A stretch of DNA of 64,000 nucleotides from Cliona cf. orientalis. Its lineage: Eukaryota > Porifera > Demospongiae > Clionaida > Clionaidae. The stretch lies in the NCBI GenBank assembly GCA_963930775.1, contig OZ005699.1, forward strand, positions 4,795,501 through 4,859,500, written 5' to 3'. Both the position numbers and the translations under genes were made by a program. The notes below the pieces were generated by a model, which saw only the letters and a program-made list of their open reading frames with translations, was not told the DNA's origin and made no database searches. Positions 11,801-25,100 of the stretch are shown here, piece after piece (the stretch's first letter is position 1; the number at the start of each line of letters is the position of its first letter).

Positions 11801-13145
11801 TGAATCATTACATTAATAACTTTATAACATTGGGCACACCAATATCCATACACTGTGCATCGAATCTGCAATTCATGACTGACACATTCGGGACACAGGC
11901 TAGGCATCCCAATGGAGCCAGAGAAGATGGAGGGGCCCAGTACATCATTAGTATTTCTGGGGATTGAGCTTGATTCAGTGGCTGGAGAGCTACGTTTACC
12001 GGAAGACAAATTGACCAGGCTCAGACAGCTCATCGCACACTGGCGGGGTAAGAAAGAATGCTGGAAAAGGGACCTGCTCTCGCTAATGCAGGTAGTTCCT
12101 TTGTCAGGAGGCTGATTGATTTCTCCAAGGTCGCAAAACACCCAGACCACTTCATCAGGCTCAACAGACAAACCAGATCAGATTTAGAGTTTTGGCACCT
12201 GTTTGTCGCAAGCTGGAACGGTGTCTCTACAGTACTATATTCAATGCTAATAAACACCAGTGTGACCTATCCATGGTGTCAGATGCATCAGACAAGTGGG
12301 GTTGCGGGGCTGATTTCAACTAAAATTGCCGGTAAAGATGCAAGATAGCCACATCACGGTGAAGGAGCTCATGCCAATCGTCTTGGCGGCAGAATATGGG
12401 GCAGGCAAAAAATATTATGGCATATTACGACAATGAAGCAGTAGTAGCAACCATGAACGAAGGCGATAGTCAGGAGGAGGAGTGTGTGCGTGCATCTAAT
12501 GCAGTATCTTGCCTTCTTTCGGACCAAATTTAACTTTATTTTGTACACATAGCATATTAAGGATTAGTAGATGCACTGTCCCATGACAGGCTACACTACT
12601 TTATGATAATCAGGAAATCAGACTGGATGTCGTCAACCTGGACAGAGCTGTGGAAAGCTACTTTCATGCAGGACTAGCACAGTCAACCCAGCAATTGTAT
12701 GTCACAGCCTAACAAAGATTCCTTCGATTTTGTAACGAAGTACAATGCATTCCATTACCAGTAGCAGAGAAACTGTTAGGTAGATATGTATCATATTTAG
12801 CCGAATAAGACCTATCCCCACAATCGATATTGCTATTTATCCGCAGTTAGGCATTTACAGATAACCAACCACATGCAAGACTCAAAAATCATTAAAATGT
12901 CCCGCCTAGAACAAGTAACTAGGGAAGTTAAATGCTAGTACCGTGGTATGCCCAGTATCACCAGGGATGAGGGAGAGCTAGACTACCTAGCACTCCTGAA
13001 ATTTTGCTATTTAAAGATGAAATCGGTTTGGGAGCAGAAGAGCCAGGACTTAATGCAATAATGCTATGGCCAGCATGTTGCTTATGTTACTTAATTTGGC
13101 TTCCTCCAAGCCAGAGAGATCACAGTTCCATCAGATAGAGCCTAC

Positions 13146-13176
<31 letters not shown>

Positions 13177-16100
13177 ATTTAAGTGTGTCTGATATATCAA
13201 ACCCAACCACCATTAAAACTAGAGCTCTCACAAGCACAAACCCTCGGCACGTTGTATGGCATTAGCTAGCTAGGGCTGGGGATCCGGACAAGGCTACTGT
13301 TATGCAACGTTGTTCAAGATTCAACAGCTCTCAGCAATTAATGACAACTCTGGTATGCTGTATCGAGCACCACATGTACACTGTGGTGCCGGCTATTGCA
13401 TGTCCAATATTATCGTTGCAAGTTGCTCATATATGGGTCCAAGCGCTGCATGCATGCATGCATGCATACATGTAGAAAATACATGTATGTAAAAAGAAGG
13501 GAAGTGATTTTTAGAGTACATGTACCGTGCTCATGCTAAAATTTATGCTTCATGCACAAGTACATATTACGCTATTAATGCCGTACCCATGGCATTCTAA
13601 TTAAGGCGCCTCTCTAATGCTAATGAACACGCCACCTACACTTAACTTGTGTGTCATGTGGCCTAGCTAATTATTTTTTTCTGGTGCATTCTAAGTTGAG
13701 CAATACGGTTACCGGTATATATACTTACAATTAATAAGTACTAAGTATCCCATAGTGAGTACTGGAAACCACGTTTTCCACACTTTTATTTTAATTACAA
13801 TGCGCCTCTCTAAACGATACGCCACCTGGACCAGGAGATTGATTTCCGTGTCTAAAATGTTCCATCCAAGACCTATAATTATTTTAGTGGCACGTTATTT
13901 ATCTACTAGAGCAGATACGGGGTACTATTTACGCACCAACACACCTTTAGAATTTTACTGCCACTTTCCTGTAATCTGATTGGTCAATAAGAGGTAACTA
14001 AGTAGCTTAGTTACTTGTAGGTTTTATTTACGTAGTTATTTGTAAATTTTGGCCAAAAGGATCCACGATATTATGAGACCTCGAAGGCAAATAGCTGTAC
14101 TACTACATAGCAATTGTTGTAAAACTCTAAATAACTTAGCTCACCTCGGCCAATGGGATTCACAGTATTTAGCATCCCCCTGTCCCCTTAGTAACACCCT
14201 CGCTACGCTCGGGTGTCACAGCTCAGGCCAATTGGGATGCTAAATACTCTGTAGATCTCTTGTCCTCGATATCTAACTATTATGTATGCATACGTGTACA
14301 TGTATGTACATTATTAATATAGGAACTGGAGAACGTTACTATGCTGCAAATGTCTCTTAGAGAAGCAAACAAGACATGCTTGATTTCACGAAGGTATGTA
14401 TCAGAAAAGGGATCCACAAATTTAGTAGGTTTGCCCTCAATCATCAACATGGCCTAGTCTTTGAGTGAAATGACAGATATTGAGTCCCATACCCAGACTT
14501 CCTATAATTTTTCAATTGGTAACTGTGGGAAGGTCTACATATATGCTGTTTGAGCAAACTATAGCCAATGATATTTGTAGCCCCTATATAATTATGCATA
14601 CAACATGTACAGGTACCGTACCCTCGCGAAAGACGGCCCATGGGCGGTGCACCTTACATTGGGCCAAGATTGGGGGATGGGCCGATATTCGAGGTATCAG
14701 TATCACGTTCATACTCGAAAGAGCGCCCAGGTAAGTTACCCACGCTAGCTTCATAATTTGAATAGTAGTAGCGGTTACTATTGATTTCAGCCTTATTCAA
14801 GCACGGTTACCAATCCAGAGCAAGGGCGGCCGCGATACTTCACTGTGTGTCGTTGAGTGCAGCCGTATTCAGTGGGCGTGGCTACGATTGCTAGCCGTAT
14901 ATGATCATTTATTTGAGCTGAAACGTGGCATAAAGTTAGCTAGGCTTAGTTTTACAGCTGTTTAGCACATTACCTATCGATCTTACATAGATTATTCGAA
15001 GTACAGTCATGCATTTGAGCTGCACTTTCAAGGGCAGCTATACACATGGACGCATATTCGACTAAACACTAGGAAATTGAGCCCAAAGTGGGGGGTAGGC
15101 CGACATTCCGTAGTGGGCCCTCTTTCGCGAGGATATGGTACATGGAATTGTATCGTCTGGGTGAAAATTTGTTAGATAACGATTTCACCAAGCCCAGCTA
15201 TGTTTGTATTGTGGAAATATAATGTATTTGGTGAAACAAATTTCACCAATGAGGTATATGTGTGCGCCTATTAGAGGATGTGCATTTTATAGAGATATAT
15301 GCAACAAAAATATTTTAGACGGACTTTTTTCTTATAATAGTTACCTTGAAGGTACAAAAAATGCGCTCTGCCATAGAGACACATTCTTGACGAGTGAACA
15401 GTGTAAAGCACCGCGTGTTTTGAGAGGCCTGCTCAGCAGGTCACTGAGCCTTGAACAAAGCGATAGGCGAGGTTATCATAGTCTGATCACACACACTTGC
15501 TGCAGTACTTAAGGGGCAAGGCAATTGAGTCGCTTCATCAAGTGATCATTCACATTGCGTTCACTGCCGGAAAAATTTGAGATCTGAGATCGAATTTTAA
15601 TTTGAAAGGCTGGAATCCTGGGCTAGCTAGCAAGCACGTGCAAGTATTGAGATCAAGATCACTCATGCGCTTATAAGCGAAATGCACCTAATAGTGAGTA
15701 CTTAAGGTAGTAGAACGGCATATGTATAAGCGAAATTCGCCTAGCAATACAAAAGAACAGTATCGATATCACCCTAAAGATAGAATTGGTATAAAAAATA
15801 ATCATAAACTTTAGCTATGAACTTATCATATACATGTAAATACTCAAGTGGCTTTAATTTAAAAGTGTTGATTCATTGATCATGATTAGGTAAAAAGAAA
15901 TAGTTTGCTCTATGAATTGAGCTATCTACCATTAAAATAATATATCTGTATAATGTGGTGTAATGTTTTTTTAGACAACTGAAACTTGCTCGTGAAGGAG
16001 TGTCTCATGGTGGCCTTGGGTTACTGGCAAGGCATCGGAGAAGACAACGTCTTAAAGCCATGCTGGATATTTTAAAATCACTAAAGACATTGGTACATGT

Positions 16101-19100
16101 GACTTCATACTACATACCAGTGGCATATTTATTTACTTATGAGTACCGTTAGGGCAGTAATTAGAGCATCATTACTTGTACAAGGCAAAGCCAGGTACAT
16201 GTAATGAGGCAGATATTGATGTACCGTGTTTATGCAAAGTGAAACGTAAGATCTGATTAGCGTAAGAAAATTCACGTTCTAGGACTTCTCATAATACTAA
16301 TACATTTTAATGTAGAGTGTGAAGTCCTTTACCAGAGAATCGTGCTAAAATTAAAATTGTAATTATTTTTTAGCTTACGTTCTATTAGCATAAACACGGT
16401 AATAGAGGGATGCATATGTATGCACTGCAGCGCACAGGTGCAAAGTGACCAGAGGGCTGAGTGCGATAAATACCATGCATTCCACATGCCCGTAATGTAA
16501 CAGTTACTATATATTACATGTACCGTGGAATCCCGCGATTACACCCCCCCCCCTGCATTTTTAGTTCAAATTCCTGCATAGGTAGTTTTGTCTCGCATAT
16601 AAGCTCCCCCCTCCCTGACTATAAAATGCAAACCATAAGCCAGTAGCCACAACTAATAAACTAGCTATTTGTGTCATATTATGCCTTACTTTATCATTTT
16701 TTTCGAGTTTTGCCCACCAAACAGCAAGAGAAAGTACAGAGATCATGCACCCACGTGGCATTAGATGGTCGGTAATGGTCATCACTCGGAAATGTTAGGA
16801 TCCCGCATATAAGCTCCCTCCCCATTTTTGCCCAATGCTAGCATGCACGAGGGGGGGGGCGTAATCGTGGGATTCTACGGTGCCGTAAATCACGAATATT
16901 TCGTGTCTAAAATATTTCATGTGATAATTTTTCGCGTTAAATAATTTTCGGACAAACGACCCTGTACCACATTGTCGTTAGTATTGCGCATATAATTCGT
17001 GCATTTAATTTTTGCACAAGCCATGCTATCCGAAAATATTTTAACATCGAAATATTCGCGATTTACGGTATATTCTGTGGGCATAGCTACCATAGATACA
17101 CATGTAACACTCGAAAGTAAAGAAAAAACAAGTTCATCTTATTCAAAACAGACACACAAAGCCGCTCTCTGAGTCATGCTCTCAACGTCAATTAAACTTT
17201 TGATTGTGTCATGACCGAGGGGTGTGGTTAAATCAACCATAAATTTAATCAAATGCAAGCAACATACAGTAGCTACATGTACAGTGTATAGTACACCAAG
17301 GTTCTCCTACTGCTATAGTTCACATAATATTATTATAGACTTGTTTTTAGGATAGGAAACACCTCAAGCATTGTTTCTTGGCTTTTGAACTCAATAATGC
17401 TAATCATGCTGTTTGTGAAATTTATCGAGAACTCAATCCAAGTGCTGTACGGATATACTTGTAGGGGCATGTTGACTGGTTTACATCCCCATATTTGCAA
17501 TAGCACTAGTACTCTACAACTGAATTTTGAGTAGTCTGGGGCAGGTACATGCACCTGTAGTAGTTGCTGTATACGTACTACGGGGCAATTTTATATTTAT
17601 GATATTCCGGTCCCTGGTAGTAGCTTTGATCATAGGCAGGATACAAATATGGTAGTAATATTATGCCTCTGAATACTATCATGTATTATATTATGTGCAT
17701 GGATTACATTGGTCATGGTGTTATATTATGTACCGTGTTTATTCTAATAGAACGCAAGCAAAGAAAATAATTTCAAATCTGGTTTGCGCACAATTAGAGT
17801 CAAAACAATTCCAGGAAGTGAATTTTCTTGCGTTAATTAGATGTTGCGTTGTAATAGAACAATTAGCATAGCTTTGAGCGACGACAAATAGTGGCTGTCG
17901 ATGGTACTTAGTATCGTACCTGTGCCCCTGGCCCCGATCATCACGAGGGTAGCCTGAGAAAGGCCTTCTGACAGCCGCTCCGCATGGTTAGCGATGCCAC
18001 TGAATCGTGCTGATCGCAGCCTGAGGCCCTGGCTGCTGGACTTAGTGCAGTTCCAACTAAGGTCAGTCCCGAGTGTAGTTTAGTACCCTCATGAACGACA
18101 AACGACACTTGCGATTTGGTTAATTGTAGCTAGCAATGAATCCGAGAGACAGAGCGAGATATAATATAGAGGCTTCCAGAACGGTTTATTATTAAGCAGG
18201 TGTGATTTAACCGTGCAGCACGCGGTTTGAGCATGCGCAATAGCCTCACCTTAGCACTATTGCGCTAATTGGATTCATAGAAAATAATTACAGACAGTCG
18301 CTTCCGTTCTAATAGAATACAAACAATTCCTGGAATTGAATTTTCTTGCGGTAATTGGATCATGTGTTCTATTAGCATAAACACGGTATATTATGTTTGC
18401 ACTCATTGTAGCAAAGAACTGATGCACGTCTAAAAGAACTGCTGGAGGTTAGTACATGATTATACATACGTACCTTACGTACATATCCAAGTACATATAT
18501 AGTATGTATATATGTATATGAAGGATTTAGAATCCCTCCTCCCAAGCAAATTTAAGGCATGGCAGGTGGGCATAGTTTGCGTAGAGCCTGTGACCACAAC
18601 AAAACACATGGACTGTCCTCATTCCCATATCAAAGGAAACTCCATACTGAAGGCTTGTTGAGCCGGACATGCCTTAGGTATGCCGTTGTACCTACTATGT
18701 ATGCATGGAAACTTTCACTGGATAAAGTTTTGCTAAGTTCATGATCAGCTACCTTTGTATAGCAGAAAGTTTGGTGGAATAATTTTTCACCAAGGCAGTA
18801 AAGGTCGCAATATCCAGTGAAGGTCACTTTTTGAGAGTGGATCTAACTTCCCACACTCTTCCAGGAAGGAAAACAATTGGTGTAATACTGACAGTACACA
18901 ATGAAATGTATCCTCTACGCAATCTTTGACAGAGGACAAAATATTAGCGTGATACAATTTACCCTAATGAGAGCATATAACTAACATTCATGTTACAGGC
19001 ATATTTGGGTCAACATGCATGTAAGTGCTAGTATCGTGCAAACAGTTAACGGGCTTAATCAGGATGGGGGCTACGAGTTATACCGAGCTGCTGGATTGTG

Positions 19101-22100
19101 ACTATGAAGAAACTAGAGAGCGGGGGCAACCGCGCTAGCACTAATCGCACCAGACTTCAGCCTCTGCATCGAACCGCATGGGCACGCAAGCGCAGGAGCC
19201 ATGCCTATAAGATCACCAGCGTTCTCACACCTCGCTTCACTTTTGCCTGAGGTTGACCAGGGCATCTAGTTGAAATGTTGGCAAGTTTTACCGAACAGTC
19301 AAGTTGTGTGCAGAGAATCTTCATTTATTTCATGCAGATAGTAACTGAGATGATGTCACTTCAGATAAATTGCTGCCTGGCAAGATATTTTACAAGATTT
19401 TTAGAGCTTTACGTAATTTTCTACAGAGCTTACATGATTTTCTATGAAAGATAGTTATATGTACTTCAATTTAACTAACAAGATCACAGTGTTTGTTACG
19501 AGTATACTATAGGCTCTAAACAGTGATATTCAAGAGAAATTCTCATTACATTACCATTGCCTCATGCTACGTATAATACTATAAAGGATATTTTACCATG
19601 ACATTGTGCATACATGTGCGTGTAGGAGGGAAACTACCCTGCTGCAACACAGCTGTGTTTGGAATGTCAAAATGCAATTGAGATGTACAAGCAGTATTCA
19701 TGTGTCAGGTAACTTGAACTCCTATATTATAGTACTTTCACCCATGTATAGTGTTGTGTATTATGTTGATATAGCTACATATACATGGGCCAAATTTAGA
19801 ACTCTAGCTAGAGCACATGGCCTGCACTGGGTACTGTTAATAGGCGTGCATGGTCAACAAACGCAATGTTAGCACCATTCATGGGCCTTACTAAGTGATT
19901 CGTAATACAATGAAGGATTATCGATCACAATTTGATCACTCGTTGGGGAGAAAAAACTCCTGGCATGCCCCCAGACCCCCTAGAGACCATGTGCTAATGC
20001 ACACTGCCCTTATATCCCCCTTTGTTGTGATACTTGCTAGTTTTGCCATTGCCCCCCCCCCCCCCCCCCCCCAAGAAAAATTTGTGAATGAATGCCTCGT
20101 GGTGCATAGTACATACATGCTATGAAGTCTAATGACAGTTATCAGTGAATGGCAGAGATGTTGCAAGCATGGTAAATGGCAAACCATGACGTTATAGTTC
20201 AGCACTACCGTAGGTCGGGTTTTAATTGCGAGAACATAAACGTGCACGTGTACTACAGTACAGTACGGGGTCGTCCATCACAATTATTGGATTTGCAATT
20301 TGGCCTGACTTGACTAGAACGCAATTATTAAACTACACAATTAAAACCCGTCCTACGGTATATCAGATGCCCTTTACTACGTACATGTTAATCCTATTCC
20401 ATTCTATGATAGTTTACTCGTCTTGTATTTGAAGCCAAGCACAGAATCTACGTACTGCTATGTGATAATGACTACTTACCTAACTGCAGCACTATGTATG
20501 TGCATTTAGTGAATCATTATCAACTCGCTGGTTTTGTGAAATCTGTCCAGCACTCGTACTTTTAGCCAGTTCCATGGCTTTGTGTATTATATAGTGAAAT
20601 AATGTAGATAGAATGCATATACATAGATACATATCATTATGTACATTTTTTCCACAGTGACCTAGCAATATCTCTCCAAGATATTCAGCAGGACATTGAG
20701 GTTAGTTTTTGTGTATAACACGAAATTATGCACACAATACATATCATCCTATAGAAAGAATTAGAAGGGGCTCTGAGTACTGTTTGCTGCCAATTTGATG
20801 TGCGAGCCTATGAGCAGGTTCAAAATGCATATGGAATTTTAGGAAAAACACAGGTACATATAATGTATGTATATATGCATATTACAGTTACTGTGTGTGC
20901 ATCAGTTCGCTCCATCGAGTGGTGTCAATTGCATGTACATATAAGTGAAAAACCCTCGGTGCGAAGTCTGAGTTATTTGTAATCCAGACCTGGCTCTAGC
21001 ACACTACTTGCACACTGACATTTGCTAGCTGATTCAGTAGAAGAGCATTCTAATGAAACTTTGCTCAGTACAAGTTCAAATAATTACAAGTATAAAAAAA
21101 TAAAGAATAAAGTAGGGATGGTAGTGCTAAAAAGTACACAAACAAAATTTATAGAGATAACTTATCACATCCACTATACATCCTACTCTTGCTTTTCAAG
21201 TCTCAATAATACCATACCCTCGCGAAAGAGGGCGCACCTTATATTGGGCCTAGACTGGGGGTGGGGGTATCAGTGTTGCAGTTATACACGATAGAGTGCC
21301 CAGGTAAATTACCCACAGGAGCTTCATAATTCTAATAGTAGCTGCAGCTACTTTGATTTCAGCCTTAATTATGCAAGCATGGTTACCGATCGAGGGCAAG
21401 AGCGGCTGGCTGTTGGGCCAATACTTCACTGTGTGCTGTTGACGGCAGGCATATTAAGTGGGCATGGTTACGATCGTTCTTTTGTGCTGACATATGGCAT
21501 GAGGTTAACCAGGCTTAGTTCTGCGGCTGTTTTGCAGGTTACTTATCAATCTTACCTCGATTATTTAAAGATTATACATGTAGTAGTTATCTGCCAGTAA
21601 TTGGGGTGCATGAGATGCATGGTCGAATGCACCCCAATTACTGGCAGATAACTATTTTGTTGGTAGTTGACCTCTGTTCATCATTGGCCTACTTCATGAT
21701 GATCCAACCCCTTCCCATAGCCGGCAAATTGCCTATAAAAACTTTGGTTACTAAGCAACTACCAACAAGCAAGTATGTTTGATGTCACAATCATGGAATA
21801 ATGTGGCTAATATGCATGAGTTACTAAAGCCCCGTTTACACTAGGCCTTTAAACCAGCTTGGAAGCCAGCTTAGTTTAAGCTGGCTTAGTGTAAACACGG
21901 TAGCAGCACGAACTTTGAACCTATTAGTATTACTTCGTAGACCACACCCCTTGATGGAGGTCAACAGCATGCAGCTGCTCATTGCAATGGCGATATTCTC
22001 GCTCTGTCCAATCTACTACCAGGCTATGACAAAGAACAGACCTCGTCTCTTGCTTCACTCGAGATTCGGTGGCCTGCTGAGCAGGCATCTCGAAACGTGT

Positions 22101-25100
22101 GGTGTTTTGCGCCGTGGGGCTTCCGAACTTGTAGAAGAGTGCATCTTTTATGCCCTCCAGGTTAGGACATGGACTATATAAGAAAAATTATTGTCTGAAA
22201 AATATTTTTTATTGTATACAAGGAGTGAGCTCGCTTCGCTCGCTCACTCCTTTATCTCTGTGCTGCATATTATTGTGCATGTACCGTCGACAACCTTTAC
22301 CTACATATTTTGCGCATGCGCGCGCATGTGCACATGCTTCCTGATCATGTGACTTTGTCAATCAGCTAGCTGAAGAAACTCGTTACTTGTCTTGCCAGTG
22401 GCAGATTTAGGGGGGTTTCGGAGGTTTCGACCGAACCCCCCTTTGGGCTGCACCTAGTACTAAAAAAGTACTGAACTGGAACCCCCCTTTCTGGCTACAG
22501 AACTAAGAAAACTGCTGTTGTGGCTCACCTTAGCACGCTTCAGCAGAAAATTCATTCAAAAATCGATCGATTGAACTGGTTGGGCTGGTACCAGTGGTAG
22601 TCAGAGCTCTCAAACGATCAAAATGGGCGTGGTTTTACCCGAAAATGGGCGTGGTTTCTAAAATTTCGCGCACAAGAGTATATAACAGAACCCCCCTTCA
22701 AGAAATCCTAGATCCGCCACTGCTTGCAGCTTCGCTTGCAAGGGCTCCCAAGAGAAGACGCTTAGAATAGAATCGTCTCCTTCTGGACAGCACCTATGGG
22801 CAATATTGACTCCAGAGTGTCACCCCTTTGCATTCTACAGGCCGCCATTGTAAGTGGTACTGTTCGGTCTAATTCTGCCCCGGCATTTCTTGGAAGCAGC
22901 TGACGTTAGTCACTGCTGGGGCCATACCTAGCCGTGTCAGTGGGCTATCTGTTGTATCGTCCAAGTCCAGCGATGCCTCGGAATAAAACGTTTTAGCTCG
23001 AGTCGAATCGCTTCTGGTCACCTTTCCGGACGTACACACACACGCACGCACAGACAACTATAATCTTAGTACTAGAGATGATGTTTAACATCAATGGGGC
23101 GAGCCTCCGCGAACCCCACACAAGTACAAAATGATTTGGTATTCAGATCGGAATTAATTATTTATAAAATTGTTATGATTGACTCAAGGGAGTGGAAACT
23201 ATGGTTAGAACGTGTTTCTAGCTACTCATAGAGTCATAGTTCAGCGATGATCATTTTGCTAGCAACAGTCACTTGTTCTCAATCTTTTTAGGGCCTTGAA
23301 TTTGGAGTCTCACATGGACCCTCTGTACTCGTAATGTTTCGCTCTGCCTGCTTAGAACGACATATTTTTCTCTGTAGCCTTGCCCCTCTCAGTCTGAGTC
23401 TCTCTGCAGCTTTCCCGTGTTTGAAATTAGGTAATTTTATGATATCTATTTCTGCGTTTTCTCGGTCTTTCTACCTTTTTAGCCGCTCGATGTCACAGAG
23501 CTTGCCCTCTTTCTCTAGCTCTGCGTTGAAGTGTTCAATCCACTCTCGCACTTGGCTCGTCTCCTCCATATTGATTCAATGTTGTGTGCAATTGTGTAGT
23601 TGCTTATACGTAAGTTGTGTCATTATGCATGGGCATTAATTGAAAAATATTGAATGTACATCGTTCAAATAGAAGATATATATATACGGTACGGAAGGAC
23701 GTACGGCCAATATATATGGAAAATCTCGATTGGTATCATTTGTGTGGGGCTCGCTTCGGCTCGCCCCAATAAAACGTTTTAGCTTGGGTCGAATCGCTTC
23801 CGGTCACCTTTCCAGACGTACACACACACGCACGCACAGACAACTATAATCTTAGAGTTCTATAGAGCACATACCCCGCGCTACAGCGTCGATCTCGAAC
23901 TCTATAGCTGCATGCCACCTGTAGGCTGTTGCCGACCTTTACCTACATATTGTACCAGGTTATGCGCATGAGCAGAAAGCACATGGTGGGTAGTATTGAT
24001 AGGCGTGGCCAACAAAATGCAGTACTCGCAACACTCATAGACCTTGCCAAACGATTCGAAGCATAATGAAGCCAGTTTTTCGACAATATCGACGGATAAG
24101 TTATATTTACGAGTCGATCAGATGCCTAGATCTCCAGATCTGGCGATTTTTGTGCTAACGACAGACAGACGACAGACAGACGACAGACAAAACCGATCAC
24201 ATTACCCCTTGCGCATGCGCGCGGGGTAATGATAGTATAACCAGCCATTTGAGCTGCACTTTTCCAGGGCAGCTACACATGGGCGCATATTTGAGTTAGC
24301 ATTAGACCTTATATAACAGGAACTTGAGCCCAAAGTGGGAGGTGGGCCCTCTTTTGTGAGGGTACGGTATCATGCACCTGTAGATGTCAATTTCCTGTAG
24401 TAGTTATGGTGTTGATCCCCAGCAGACCCTCGAGTATGATAAATCCCATAAAAAACAATTGAATAAAATTGAAGATGATCGATACATACACCTCTATATG
24501 TAATGCAACATAATACATATATGACCTAAGGAAAATGACAGAGATTCACTTTTATTTAACAATTATTTTTTATACTTGTTTAATTTATCCATTATTATTA
24601 TAAAAAAGACTGCTGTTGACACCTTACTGATGATGATCACATCGTCAATTCATGATTTGACATATGCTGTGGTGGTCAAGTATGTCAAGGTGAGAATTCA
24701 TATAATATTATTTGTGTGTTGTATATTATACATTTAATTCTGTAGCTTGGAGAGTCTGCTTCAAGTACAGATGATCATCAGTTTCGAATGCCGTTTGCTA
24801 GCCTATGCAAAGTAAGATACTATCCTGGCCTAAATATGATTTTAAATTTATAACAAATTTTATTATGATATTGAATGTTTAGCTTGTTGGCCCAGATCAT
24901 TATATTCCCTGCCTTAATGAGATCTGTCAGGTTTGTTTGAATGGTCTGCAATTATTATTATGTTAAGTATAGTATGTTCATGCAGACTATGTGGAAAATC
25001 ATGTACAATTATCATCAAATAAAAAACTGGCATGGTGCCAGAGATGGTGATGTTGAGAGATTCTCTGAAAACAATCCTGATGCAGAAGATACATTCAGTA

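Larger units (their letters stand above)
21212..24367. mobile_element. CCGTACCCTCGCGAAAG MITE split by 2.65 kb of nested inserts
   Basis: The left part (21212 to about 21577) and right part (about 24231-24367) together match the intact copy at 14616-15138 in order. The left begins CCATACCCTCGCGAAAGAG and the right ends CTCTTTTGTGAGGGTACGG, with TA outside both. The inserted DNA holds at least five other repeats, listed separately. Confidence 0.8.
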
